Source: Bradyrhizobium forestalis (lineage in GTDB: Bacteria > Pseudomonadota > Alphaproteobacteria > Rhizobiales > Xanthobacteraceae). Taken from it: DNA of 64,000 bases. A program made the translations under genes and the position numbers. Under the pieces are notes generated by a model. The model was given only the letters and a program-made list of their open reading frames with translations. It did no database searches and was not told the DNA's origin. The stretch covers positions 1 through 64,000 of the forward strand of contig NZ_PGVG01000021.1 of assembly GCF_002795245.1 (NCBI RefSeq), read 5' to 3'. Shown piece by piece: positions 33,503 to 43,500 of the stretch (the first letter of the stretch is position 1; each line of letters starts with the position of its first letter).

Positions 33503-35994
33503 TGACTGCCGTCCACCGAGGGCTCGTGTCTCGTTTGACGCGGCGCATGTTGGTGCGCGCGAACGGGTGCGGCTTGTCCGTCCGCAGGCTCCTGATTGCT
33601 GTCGTCGCGGCTGCCGCGCTCGGCGGGTTGATCGACGCTGCCGCCGTGGCGCCGGCCCAGGCCCAGAGCTTCACCTACAATCCGCTGCCGCCGCGTCCGA
33701 AGCCGCCGAAGGCCGCCAACGACAACCAGATGCTGGTTCAGGCGACCGAGGTCGACTACGACTACAACAATTCGCGCGTCTCCGCGGTCGGTAACGTCCA
33801 GCTGTTCTACAACGGCACCAGCGTCGAGGCCGACCGGGTCATCTACGACCAGAAGACCAAGCGGCTGCATGCCGAAGGCAACATCCGCATGACGGATGCC
33901 GACGGCAAGATCACCTATGCCGAGATCATGGATCTCTCCGACGATTACCGCGACGGTTTCGTCGATTCGCTGCGCGTGGACACGGCCGACCAGACCCGCA
34001 TGGCCGCGAGCCGCGCCGACCGCTCCAGCGGCAACTACACGGTGTTCGAGAACGGCGTCTACACCGCCTGCGCGCCGTGTAAGGACGATCCGAAGAAGCC
34101 GCCGCTGTGGCAGGTCAAGGGTGCGCGCATCATCCACGACCAGCAGGAGAAGATGCTGTATTTCGAGACGGCACAGCTCGAATTCTTCGGCGTGCCGCTC
34201 GCCTACATGCCCTATTTCTCGACGCCCGACCCGACCGTGAAGCGCAAGTCCGGCTTCCTGATGCCCGGCTACTTCCCGGGCACGACGAACACCGGCTTCG
34301 GCGTCGAGGTTCCCTATTATTGGGCGATCGCGCCCGACATGGACGCAACCATCACCCCCCGCTTCATGACGCGGCAAGGCGTCATGCTGCAGGGCGAATT
34401 CCGCCAGCGCCTGATCGACGGCGCCTACCAGATCCGGGCTTATGGCATCGACCAGCTCGATCCCGGAGCATTTGCCGGACAGCCCGGCGACCGCCAGTTC
34501 CGCGGCGCCGTCGACACCAAGGGTCAGTTCGCGTTGAACGACAAATGGGTCTGGGGCTGGGACGGCGTCCTGATGTCCGACTACTATTTCTTCTCGGACT
34601 ACCGGCTCTATCAGTACCGTGATCCGCTCGGCTCGTTCCTGCTGCTGCCGACGGAAGCGCTGTCGCAGCTCTATCTGACCGGTGTCGGCAACCGCAGCTT
34701 CTTCGATGCGCGCACGATGTACTGGCTGAGCTATTCGGGCAACCAGAGCCAGGTGCCGATCGTCTATCCGGTGATCGACTACTCCAACGTGCTCAACTAT
34801 CCCGTGTTCGGCGGCGAGTTCAGCTACAAGACCAACTTCGTGAACCTGTCGCGTGACGAGGCGGTGTTCGATCCGATCACGACGGTCGCCAACACCAACG
34901 GCCTGTGCACCACGGCGTCGGCCGATCCGCTGGCGCGTATGCCGTCGCAGTGCCTGCTGCGCGGCTTCCCGGGCACCTACACGCGCCTCACGGCGGAAGC
35001 GCAGTGGCGCAAATCCTTCACCGATCCGTTCGGCCAGATCTGGACGCCGTTCGCGAGCCTGCGCGCCGACGCGATCAACTCCTCGGTCTCCAACCAGCCC
35101 GGCGTGTCGAACTACCTGCCCGTCGGCGACACCCAGGCGTTCCGCCTGATGCCGACCGTGGGCTTGGAGTACCGCTATCCCTTCATCAACATTCAGCCCT
35201 GGGGCTCGACCACCGTCGAGCCGATCGCGCAGATCATCATCCGGCCGAACGAGACCTATGCCGGCAAGCTGCCGAACGAGGACGCCCAGAGCATGGTGTT
35301 CGACGCCTCGAACCTGTTCAGCGTCGACAAGTTCTCCGGCTACGACCGCGTCGAGGGCGGCGGCCGCGCCAATGTCGGCGTGCAGTCCACCACGCAGTTC
35401 GACAAGGGCGGCGGCGCGGTCAAGGTGCTGTTCGGCCAGTCCTACCACCTGTTCGGCCTGAACTCCTTCGCGGTCCAGGACACCATCAATACCGGACTGG
35501 ATTCCGGTCTGGACAAGCCGCGCTCCGATTACGTCGCGAGCGCCAGCTACTCGCCCAACAGCACCTACACGTTCAGCGTCCGCTCCCGCATGGACGAGCA
35601 GACCTGGAACGTGCAGCGTTTCGAGGCCGAGGGCCGCGCCAACTTCAATCGCTGGTCGGTCGCCGTGCTATACGGCAATTACGCAGCCCAGCCGGAGCTC
35701 GGCTATCTGACGCGCCGCGAGGGTATTCTGACCTCGGGCTCGATCAAGATCGCGACCAACTGGGTGGTGTCGGGCTCGGCGCGCTGGGATCTCGAGGCCA
35801 ACAAGATCAACCAGTATGTGCTCGGTGCCGGCTATGTCGACGATTGCTTCGTGCTGGCGGCGAACTACGTAACTTCGTATAGCTATTCCGCGGGCACCGC
35901 ACCGCCCACGTTGAGCCACGCGTTCATGTTCCAAATCGGCCTACGCACGCTGGCGACCTCGTCGACGACCAGCAGTTCCGCCGGCCTCCAGTGA
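33502..35994 (+). CDS. lptD: LPS-assembly outer membrane protein LptD
   Basis: 830 residues from GTG 33502, preceded by GGAGGACGGATA; an ATG at 33547 is the alternative. A long signal peptide ends APAQAQS. The periplasmic OstA/jellyroll domain (about 75-180) reads VDYDYNNSRVSAVGNVQLFY and RLHAEGNIRMTDADG. A 26-strand barrel follows. Cysteines in YTACAPCKDD and in the GLCTT...PSQC region could make the structural disulfides needed for LptD maturation. Delivers LPS to the outer leaflet with LptE, which is not in the window. Confidence 0.94.
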   Translation: MTAVHRGLVSRLTRRMLVRANGCGLSVRRLLIAVVAAAALGGLIDAAAVAPAQAQSFTYNPLPPRPKPPKAANDNQMLVQATEVDYDYNNSRVSAVGNVQLFYNGTSVEADRVIYDQKTKRLHAEGNIRMTDADGKITYAEIMDLSDDYRDGFVDSLRVDTADQTRMAASRADRSSGNYTVFENGVYTACAPCKDDPKKPPLWQVKGARIIHDQQEKMLYFETAQLEFFGVPLAYMPYFSTPDPTVKRKSGFLMPGYFPGTTNTGFGVEVPYYWAIAPDMDATITPRFMTRQGVMLQGEFRQRLIDGAYQIRAYGIDQLDPGAFAGQPGDRQFRGAVDTKGQFALNDKWVWGWDGVLMSDYYFFSDYRLYQYRDPLGSFLLLPTEALSQLYLTGVGNRSFFDARTMYWLSYSGNQSQVPIVYPVIDYSNVLNYPVFGGEFSYKTNFVNLSRDEAVFDPITTVANTNGLCTTASADPLARMPSQCLLRGFPGTYTRLTAEAQWRKSFTDPFGQIWTPFASLRADAINSSVSNQPGVSNYLPVGDTQAFRLMPTVGLEYRYPFINIQPWGSTTVEPIAQIIIRPNETYAGKLPNEDAQSMVFDASNLFSVDKFSGYDRVEGGGRANVGVQSTTQFDKGGGAVKVLFGQSYHLFGLNSFAVQDTINTGLDSGLDKPRSDYVASASYSPNSTYTFSVRSRMDEQTWNVQRFEAEGRANFNRWSVAVLYGNYAAQPELGYLTRREGILTSGSIKIATNWVVSGSARWDLEANKINQYVLGAGYVDDCFVLAANYVTSYSYSAGTAPPTLSHAFMFQIGLRTLATSSTTSSSAGLQ

Positions 35995-36056
35995 ACGGGA
36001 TTGAAGTGCCGGCCGCGCTTGCCCCATCACGACGCGGCTGACATGCGAGCGACATC

Positions 36057-36992
36057 ATGACGACCCCATTGCCTGTCTTCCGTCTCCTTCTCGCCATCGG
36101 TGCCGGGCTGATGCTGACTGCCCTGCCCTCGCCGTCGCGCGCGCAGAACATCGCCGTCATGGTCAATGGCGATCCGATCACCGATTTCGACATCGAGCAG
36201 CGCTCCAAGCTCGACCAGCTGACGACGCAGAAGACCCCGAGCCGGCAGGAGGTCATCAACGAGCTGATCGACGACAAGGTGAAGCTCAAGGAAGGCAAGA
36301 AGTACGGCGTCGATCCCGGCATCTCCGACGTCAACCAGTCCTACGAAGGCATGGCGCAGCGCATGCGCATCACGCCGGATCAGCTCACCAAGTCGCTCGA
36401 ATCCAAGGGCGTCCGCCCGGAGACGCTGAAGGGCCGCATGAAGGCCGAGATGGTCTGGACCAGCCTCGTGCGCGGCCGCTTCAAGGAGAAGCTGCTGGTC
36501 GGCGAGCGCGACGTCGCGCAGGCCGTGCAGGCCCAGACCGGCGACAAGCTCCAGATCGAGGGCACCGAATACAAGATGCAGCCGATCGTGCTGATCGTGC
36601 CGCGCGGCTCGTCGGCGGCGTTCCTGGAGACACGAAAGAAGGAAGCCGAGACCTATCGCGCCCGCGTCGGAAGCTGCGAGGAAGCCAACTCGCTGTTCCG
36701 CTCGACGCCGAACGCCACCATCCGCGACAGCGTCACCAAGACCACCGCGGAACTGCCCGAGCCGCTGCGCAAGGTGCTCGACGACACGCCGATCGGCCAC
36801 CTGACGGCGCCCGAGGTGACCAAGGCGGGCATCGAGATGGTGGTGCTGTGCTCGCGCAAGCCGACCATGATCGACACGCCGAAGAAGCGCGAGGTCCGCG
36901 AGAAGATGTATCAGGAGAAGTACGAGAAGACCCAGAAGGCCTATCTCGACGAGCTCCGCAAGGCGGCGATGATCGAATATCGCAACCGCTGA
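36057..36992 (+). CDS. surA: SurA-like periplasmic chaperone/peptidyl-prolyl isomerase
   Basis: 311 residues. Signal peptide ends PSPSRAQN. The SurA N-domain is seen as IAVMVNGDPITDFDIEQRSK, EVINELIDDKVKLKEGKKYG. The middle region is a degenerate parvulin domain (AQTGDKLQIEGTEYKMQPIV...RKPTMIDTPKKREV). It folds outer-membrane proteins including LptD, encoded immediately upstream (62-base gap). Its stop overlaps the pdxA start by one base. Confidence 0.9.
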   Translation: MTTPLPVFRLLLAIGAGLMLTALPSPSRAQNIAVMVNGDPITDFDIEQRSKLDQLTTQKTPSRQEVINELIDDKVKLKEGKKYGVDPGISDVNQSYEGMAQRMRITPDQLTKSLESKGVRPETLKGRMKAEMVWTSLVRGRFKEKLLVGERDVAQAVQAQTGDKLQIEGTEYKMQPIVLIVPRGSSAAFLETRKKEAETYRARVGSCEEANSLFRSTPNATIRDSVTKTTAELPEPLRKVLDDTPIGHLTAPEVTKAGIEMVVLCSRKPTMIDTPKKREVREKMYQEKYEKTQKAYLDELRKAAMIEYRNR

Positions 36993-38029
36993 TGGCCAAG
37001 CCCCTCTCAGAGCCTTCCGCAGCGCGCCCGGCAAAACCCCTCGCCCTGACCCTGGGAGAGCCTGCTGGCATCGGCCCCGACATCACCATCGCAGCCTGGC
37101 TCAGGCGCCGCGAGCTGAACCTGCCCGCCTTCTATCTGCTCGGCGACGAGGCGCTGATCGCGCGCCGCGCCCAGGCGCTCGGCGCCGACATCAGGATCGC
37201 CGCGGTGAGCCCCAGTGAGGCCGCTTCCGCCTTCACTGATGCCCTGCCCGTGGTCGCGACCGGCGAGCGCGCGAGCGCCGAGCCCGGCAAGCCCGACGCA
37301 TCCAGTGCGCCGGCCGCGCTCGCCTCGATCCGTCAGGCGGTCATCGACGTGCGCGCAGGCCGCGCCGGCGCCGTCGTCACCAATCCGATCGCCAAGAGCG
37401 TGCTCTACCGCGCCGGCTTCCGCCATCCCGGCCACACCGAATTCCTCGCCGAGCTTGCCGCAGAGAACGGCCGCGTGCCGCAGCCGGTGATGATGCTGTG
37501 GTCGCCACAGCTCGCCGTTGTGCCCGTGACCATCCACGTCTCGATGCGCGATGCGCTGACGCAGCTCACCAGCGAGCTGATCGTCTCGACCGTTCGCATC
37601 GTCGCCACCGAGCTGAAGTCCCGCTTCGGCATCGCAAAGCCGCGCATCGCGATCTCCGGACTCAATCCGCACGCCGGCGAGGACGGATCGCTCGGCCACG
37701 AGGAGCAGACCGTCATCGCCCCGGCGCTGAAAGTGCTGCGCAATGACGGCATCGAGGCCAGGGGCCCGCTGCCCGCCGACACCATGTTCCACGGGGCCGC
37801 GCGACAGACCTATGACTGCGCGGTCTGCATGTATCACGACCAGGCGCTGATCCCGATCAAGACGGTCGCCTTCGATGATGCCGTCAACGTCACGCTCGGC
37901 CTGCCCTTCATCCGCACCTCGCCCGATCACGGCACCGCCTTCGACATCGCCGGGACGGGTAAGGCCAATCCGGCGAGCCTGATCGCGGCGCTCGAGCTTG
38001 CGGGCCGCATGGCCGCGTTGCAAAGCTGA
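36992..38029 (+). CDS. pdxA: 4-hydroxythreonine-4-phosphate dehydrogenase
   Basis: 345 residues from ATG 36992. Oxidises 4-phospho-hydroxythreonine in pyridoxal phosphate synthesis (DXP-dependent route). Family landmarks: LALTLGEPAGIGPDI, TNPIAKSVLYRAGFRHPGHTEF, ISGLNPHAGEDGSLGHEE and MYHDQALIPIK, which include the metal-binding histidines. One-base overlaps with surA upstream and rsmA downstream, the conserved surA-pdxA-rsmA order. Confidence 0.96.
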   Translation: MAKPLSEPSAARPAKPLALTLGEPAGIGPDITIAAWLRRRELNLPAFYLLGDEALIARRAQALGADIRIAAVSPSEAASAFTDALPVVATGERASAEPGKPDASSAPAALASIRQAVIDVRAGRAGAVVTNPIAKSVLYRAGFRHPGHTEFLAELAAENGRVPQPVMMLWSPQLAVVPVTIHVSMRDALTQLTSELIVSTVRIVATELKSRFGIAKPRIAISGLNPHAGEDGSLGHEEQTVIAPALKVLRNDGIEARGPLPADTMFHGAARQTYDCAVCMYHDQALIPIKTVAFDDAVNVTLGLPFIRTSPDHGTAFDIAGTGKANPASLIAALELAGRMAALQS

Positions 38030-38886
38030 TGAGCGCGATCGACGACCTCCCGCCGCTGCGCGAGGTCATTCGCCAGCACGCGCTGTCGGCCAGGAAATCG
38101 CTCGGCCAGAATTTCCTGCTCGATCTCAATCTCACCGCGCGCATCGCGCGCGCGGCCGCGCCGCTCGAGGACTCCACCATCGTCGAGATCGGCCCCGGCC
38201 CGGGCGGGCTGACGCGGGCGCTGCTCGCGCTCGGCGCCCGCCGCGTCATCGCCATCGAGCATGACGAGCGCGCAATCCCCGCCTTGCAGGATATTTCGGC
38301 GCGCTATCCTGACAGGCTCGAGATCGTGCATGGCGATGCCATGACCTTCGATCCGCGCCCGCTGCTCTCGGGCGAACGCGCAAGGATCGTCGCCAACCTG
38401 CCCTACAACATCGCGACCCAGCTTCTGATCAACTGGCTCACGATCGAGCCCTGGCCGCCCTGGTACGACATGATGGTCCTGATGTTCCAGCGCGAGGTCG
38501 GCGAGCGCATCGTCGCGCGCGAGGACGAGGAGGCCTATGGCCGGCTCGGCGTGCTCGCCAACTGGCGCTGCGAGACCAAGATCCTGTTCGACATTGCGCC
38601 GTCCGCCTTCGTGCCGCCGCCGAAGGTCACCTCCTCCGTCGTGCGCCTCAAGCCGCGCGCGGAGCCGCTGCCTTGCGATCGCAAGCTGCTCGAGCAGGTC
38701 GCGGCCGCCGCCTTCGGCCAGCGCCGCAAGATGCTGCGGCAGAGCCTGAAGTCACTGGGCGTCGATCCCGCGCGACTTGCCGCGGCCGCCGGTGTCGATG
38801 CGACGCGGCGCGCGGAGACCATTGCCATTTCCGGCTTTGTTGCCATGGCGCGTGAATTGGCGGATATACGCAGGGAAGCTGAATAA
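38029..38886 (+). CDS. rsmA: 16S rRNA dimethyladenosine transferase
   Basis: 285 residues. Dimethylates two adjacent adenosines near the 3' end of 16S rRNA using SAM. Motifs: KSLGQNFLLDLN (start of the domain), VEIGPGPGGLTRALLALGA (SAM loop), VHGDAMTFD and the catalytic NLPYNIATQLLINWL. The C-terminal helical domain has AAAFGQRRKMLRQSLKSL. Also known as ksgA. Last gene of the outer-membrane biogenesis operon. Confidence 0.97.
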   Translation: MSAIDDLPPLREVIRQHALSARKSLGQNFLLDLNLTARIARAAAPLEDSTIVEIGPGPGGLTRALLALGARRVIAIEHDERAIPALQDISARYPDRLEIVHGDAMTFDPRPLLSGERARIVANLPYNIATQLLINWLTIEPWPPWYDMMVLMFQREVGERIVAREDEEAYGRLGVLANWRCETKILFDIAPSAFVPPPKVTSSVVRLKPRAEPLPCDRKLLEQVAAAAFGQRRKMLRQSLKSLGVDPARLAAAAGVDATRRAETIAISGFVAMARELADIRREAE

Positions 38887-38908
38887 TCGGAATTTCGGAG
38901 GAAGGAAT

Positions 38909-39967
38909 ATGGCCTTGATGCGCAGGCAGTCCCTGGTCAAGTTCGACGCCCCCTTGTGCGAGACCATCGTCGACACGCCGAAGCCGCAAGGCCGCGAGGT
39001 GCTGGTGCGCATCGAGCGCTGCGGCCTCTGCCATTCCGACCTGCACATCCAGGACGGCTATGCCGATCTCGGCGGCGGCAAGAAGCTCGACACCACGCGC
39101 GGCATGACGCTGCCCTTCACGCTCGGCCACGAGATCGCGGGCGTCGTCGACGAAGTCGGCCCCGATGTAGAAGCCAGCCTCGTCGGCGCCAAGAAGGCCG
39201 TGTTTCCGTGGATCGGTTGCGGCCAGTGCCGCGACTGCGCCAATGGCGACGAGAACCTCTGCGTCAAGCAGCGCTTCCTCGGCGTCTCCATCGACGGCGG
39301 CTTCGCCACCCACGTGCTGGTGCCCGACGCGAAATATCTGCTCGACTACGATCCCCTTCCCGTCAACCAGGCCGCGACCTTGATGTGCTCCGGCGTCACC
39401 GCCTATGGCGCGCTCAAGCGCCTGGTCGACCGTCCACGCCAGCGCAACCTCTTGCTGATCGGCCTCGGCGGCGTCGGCATGATGGGCCTGTCGTTCGCGC
39501 AGGCGATGTTCAAGCAGCCGATCACGGTTGCGGACCTCTCACCGGTCGCGCGCGAGACCGCTCTCAAGAACGGCGCTGCCGTCGCCTACGATCCGGCCGA
39601 GCCTGATGTCATCAAGCGTATCCTCAAGGAGACCGAAGGCGGCTTCGACGAGATCGTCGATTTCGCCGGCAACGAGAAGTCGATGGCGTTCGCGGTCGCG
39701 GTCGCCGCGCGCGGCGGCAAGATCGTGGTCTCCGGCCTGATGGGCGGCCAGTTCACGCTACCGATGGTGCAATGGGTCTACAAGCGCATGACCATCGAGG
39801 GCTTCATGGTCGGCACGCTCAGCGAGGCCCACGAGCTGATGGCGCTGGCACGCGCCGGCAAGATCAAGCCGACGCCAATGCGCGAGGAGCCGATGGGCGA
39901 CGTGCAAAAATGGATCGACGAGCTTCGCGCCGGCAAGGTCGTCGGCCGTATCGTGCTGAAGAACTGA
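38909..39967 (+). CDS. Zinc-dependent alcohol dehydrogenase
   Basis: 352 residues from ATG 38909 with GGAGGAAGG upstream. Medium-chain dehydrogenase fold: catalytic zinc site CGLCHSDLH and GHEIAGVVDEVG, structural zinc cysteines in CGQCRDCANGDENLC, and a Rossmann loop LIGLGGVGMMGLS. The acidic residue after the second beta strand (TVADLSP) favours NAD+ over NADP+. The substrate is not evident; similar rhizobial proteins are annotated as general alcohol or aryl-alcohol dehydrogenases. It lies 22 bases after rsmA but is followed by its own stem-loop. Confidence 0.93.
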   Translation: MALMRRQSLVKFDAPLCETIVDTPKPQGREVLVRIERCGLCHSDLHIQDGYADLGGGKKLDTTRGMTLPFTLGHEIAGVVDEVGPDVEASLVGAKKAVFPWIGCGQCRDCANGDENLCVKQRFLGVSIDGGFATHVLVPDAKYLLDYDPLPVNQAATLMCSGVTAYGALKRLVDRPRQRNLLLIGLGGVGMMGLSFAQAMFKQPITVADLSPVARETALKNGAAVAYDPAEPDVIKRILKETEGGFDEIVDFAGNEKSMAFAVAVAARGGKIVVSGLMGGQFTLPMVQWVYKRMTIEGFMVGTLSEAHELMALARAGKIKPTPMREEPMGDVQKWIDELRAGKVVGRIVLKN

Positions 39968-39974
39968 TCGAAGC

Positions 39975-40006
39975 GCGGCGGGCCCGACGCAAGTCTCGCC
40001 CGCCGC
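39975..40006 (+). terminator. Stem-loop after the alcohol dehydrogenase
   Basis: GCGGCGGGC (39975-39983) and GCCCGCCGC (39998-40006) form a perfect 9-bp stem with a 14-base loop eight bases past the stop. No T-tract. Confidence 0.55.
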
Positions 40007-40041
40007 ACGGAACGCCTACGGCCGCGCCGCGTTGGCAGCGC

Positions 40042-40278
40042 ATGTCGATCCGTTGCACCGTTGAAAGCGCATTCTTTATCGCATGGGGCTGCCTGGAGAA
40101 GAGCGGCGAGCTCGGCCAGCCTGACGAGAGCGCGAATTTCCTGCTCGACGCCATCGAAGCCCAGATTCGAACCGGCGAACGCCGGCAGCTGATGCTCGCC
40201 AACAGGGCGATCGATGCCTGGCGCGCGCGCGCGGCGAACAACCCGTCCGCGCACGACTGCGAAGCCCGCTTCGGGTGA
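40042..40278 (+). CDS. Small hypothetical protein (78 aa)
   Basis: Starts at ATG 40042. The product (MSIRCTVESAFFIAWGCLEK, then NFLLDAIEAQIRTGERRQLM, ANRAIDAWRARA) is mostly helical, soluble and coding-like in codon use. I recognise the overall style as a rhizobial conserved hypothetical without known function. The frame extends upstream into the alcohol dehydrogenase, but that part is a shadow. Confidence 0.6.
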   Translation: MSIRCTVESAFFIAWGCLEKSGELGQPDESANFLLDAIEAQIRTGERRQLMLANRAIDAWRARAANNPSAHDCEARFG

Positions 40279-40534
40279 TGGCGTCGATGCCGGGCGCTGT
40301 CGTTGGTGATGGCCTCGCGAAAGGTCGCGACATCGCGCAAGCGTCTCGCGCCAGGCGATACGGCAAGATCGCGCCACGTCTCCATGACCTGGTCAGCCAA
40401 ATTTCCCGGCGGCTACCAGCGGGAATCATTGACAAGTTCCAGCCCGCAGTGATGGTGGTTCCATTGCTGAGAGGGGACGCAACCGGGCTGACTAGCCGCC
40501 CGCATTGCTCGCGTCGGTGGAAGGCTGGTTTGAG

Positions 40535-43500
40535 ATGTCGTTTGCGACGCTCGGTGTCCGGCCAAGAGGGGCACTGGGAATGTCGCAGGGAGCGGGGGTT
40601 CTGAGCTGGAGCGCGAAACGCAGTCGAATCTGCATCCCGTCATTGGCCGCGCTGGCGCTGTCCCTCGCGACATTGACGTGGACGACAACGACACACGTGC
40701 AGGCGCAGAGCTGGAACGGCGCGACATCGGACTGGTTCACCGCCGGCAACTGGACACCCAGCGGCGTCCCGACCAACGCCACCAACGCGTTCATCGACAC
40801 CACCTCGCCCAATGCCGCCATCATCTCGTCCGGCAACGCCCAGGCGCAGACCGTCACCATCGGCTTCTCCGCGACCGGAGGCCTGACCATCCAGAACGGG
40901 GCGACGCTGTCTGATTCGGTCGGGGCCCTCGGCCGCTTTCTCGGCGCGACCGGTACGGCTACGGTTGATGGCGCAGGCTCGTCCTGGAGCAACTCCGCCG
41001 ATCTCTCCGTCGGCTATTCCGGCGCCGGCACTCTGACGATCCGGAACGGCGGCGCGGTGAGCAACCAGTCCGGGCATGTCGGCCGCGGCGCCGGCGCGAC
41101 CGGCACCGTGACGGTCGATGGCGCGGGCTCGTCCTGGACCAATCACATCGCGCTCTATGTCGGCAATTCCGGCACGGGCACGCTGGCGATCCAGAACGGC
41201 GGTATCGTGAGCAATGGTGCCGATGCGTATATCGGCATGAATTCCGGCGCAATCGGCACGGTGACGGTTGACGGCGCGGGCTCGTCCTGGACCGATGGCG
41301 CCAATCTCTTTGTCGGCCAATCCGGCACCGGCACGCTGACGATCAGCAATGGCGGCGCCGTGAGCAACGGTGCGGACGGGCATATCGGCGCCAATGCCGG
41401 CGCGACCGGCACCGTGACCGTCGCCGGCGCCGGCTCGTCCTGGACCAATGCCGGCACTCTCTCGGTCGGCGAGGCCGGCACCGGCACGCTGACCATCGCC
41501 AGCGGCGGCACGGTGAGCAACACGACCGCAGTCATCGGCGCCAGCTCCGGCGCGACCGGCACCGTGACCGTCACCGGCACCGGCTCGTCCTGGACCAATG
41601 CTGGCAACCTCACTGTCGGCCAGGACGGGAGCGGCACGCTGGCGATCGCGGGCGGCGCCGTGGTGAGCAACGCGGTCGGCGCGATCGGCGCCAATGCCGG
41701 TTCGGCCGGCACCGTGACGGTCAGCGGCGCCGGTTCGTCCTGGACCAATTCCACCATCCTCTATGTCGGTCAGTCCGGCACCGGCACGCTGACGATCTCG
41801 GGCGGCGCTACGGTGAGCAGCGTGATCGGACTTATCGGCGCCGATTTCTTCACAACCGGCACAGTGACGGTCACCGGCGCCGGATCGTCCTGGACCAACT
41901 CCTCCAGTCTCGATGTCGGCCAAGACGGCAGCGGTGTGCTCACAATCGCCAATGGCGCCACTGTCTCGGCTTCTTCCGTGACGGTCGGCTATTGGCCCCT
42001 ATCCTCAGGAACGCTGAATATCGGGGCCGCGTCCGGCCAGACCGCCGTTGCGCCCGGCACGCTGAACACGGCGTTGGTCAGGTTCCGGTCCGGCATCGGC
42101 AGCATTGTGTTCAATCACACGGCGTCGAACTATATCTTCGCGCCTGTCATCACCGGCAGCTCCGGCACGGTGACTGTCGAGGCCGGCACCACCATTTTCA
42201 CCGCCGCCAGCAACTACACCGGCGCAACCACCGTCAACGGCGGCACGCTTGCGGTCGACGGCTCGATCGTGTCGAGCACGACCGTGAACAGCGGCGGCAC
42301 GCTGTCCGGCATTGGCACGGTCGGATCGGTGACCGTGAACAGCGGCGGCAGGCTCGCCCCCGGCTCCGGCGCGCCCGGCTCGGTGCTGACCATTTCCGGC
42401 AGCCTCGCGATGCAGTCCGGCGCGCTCTACCTCGTGCAGGTCGGATCCGCTACGGCTTCGCGCGCCGACGTCTCCGGCACGGCGACGCTCACCGGCGCCA
42501 GCGTGCAGGTGAGGGTCGCACCCGGCAATTCCCTCGCAAAGCAGTCCACGATCCTGCACGCGGCGGGCGGTCGCGGCGGCACCACTTTCAGCGGCGTCAG
42601 CGCGACGAACTTCGTCGCCAGCCTCAGCTACACGCCGACCGACGTGCTGCTCGACCTCTCGGCCGCGCTCGGCGCCGGCACCGGGCTGAACGTGAACCAG
42701 CAGAACGTCGCCAATGCGCTCAACAACGCCTTCAACAACGGCGGCGGGCTGCCGGCGAACTTCGCAGGCATCTTCGGCCTCACCGGAGGCAATCTCGGCA
42801 CCGCGCTGTCGCAACTCTCCGGTGAACCCGCGACCGGCGCGCAGCAGGGCGCATTCCAGTTCATGGGCCAGTTCCTGGGCCTGATGCTCGACCCGTCCAC
42901 GGGCGGGCGCGACGGCGCAGGTGGTGCCGGAGGTTCGGCGCTCGGCTTCGCACGGGAGCGCCCAGCCCTGCCGGACGACATCGCCCTCGCCTATGCCATG
43001 GCGACGAAGACGCCGCTCGACAAGGCTCCGTTGGCCTTCGAGCCGCGCTGGAACGTGTGGGCCAGCGGCTTCGGCGGCACCAGCAAGACCGGTGGCGATG
43101 CAGCTGTCGGCAGCAACGATCTCACCGCGCGAACCGCGGGCGGCGCTGCGGGGCTCGACTATCACCTGACCCGCGACGCAACCGTCGGCTTTGCGCTCGC
43201 CGGAGGCGGCACCCGGTGGGATCTCGCGCAAGGCCTCGGCGGCGGCAAGAGCGATGCCTTCCAGGGCGGCGTCTATGCGGCGGTGCGCTCCGGGCCGGCC
43301 TATGTCGCGGCCTCACTGGCGGCCGCCAACCACTGGATGTCGACCGACCGCTTCGCCGCCTTCGGCGACCATCTCACCGCCAGCTTCAATGCGCAGAGCT
43401 ATGGCGGGCGCATCGAAGGCGGCTATCGCGTCGTGACGCCGCTCGTCGCAATCACGCCTTACGCGGCGCTGCAGGCGCAAAGCTTCCGCACACCGGCCTA

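Noticed and set aside
33487..35448. A 653-codon minus-strand open frame
   Set aside because: Antisense to lptD; no motif, signal peptide or ribosome site.
40640..41923. A repeat-bearing minus-strand open frame
   Set aside because: Mirror of the autotransporter repeats; periodicity comes from the real gene.
40940..42005. Regular repeats considered as a CRISPR array
   Set aside because: The unit is 150-153 bases, coding and in frame; no short direct repeats separated by unique spacers.
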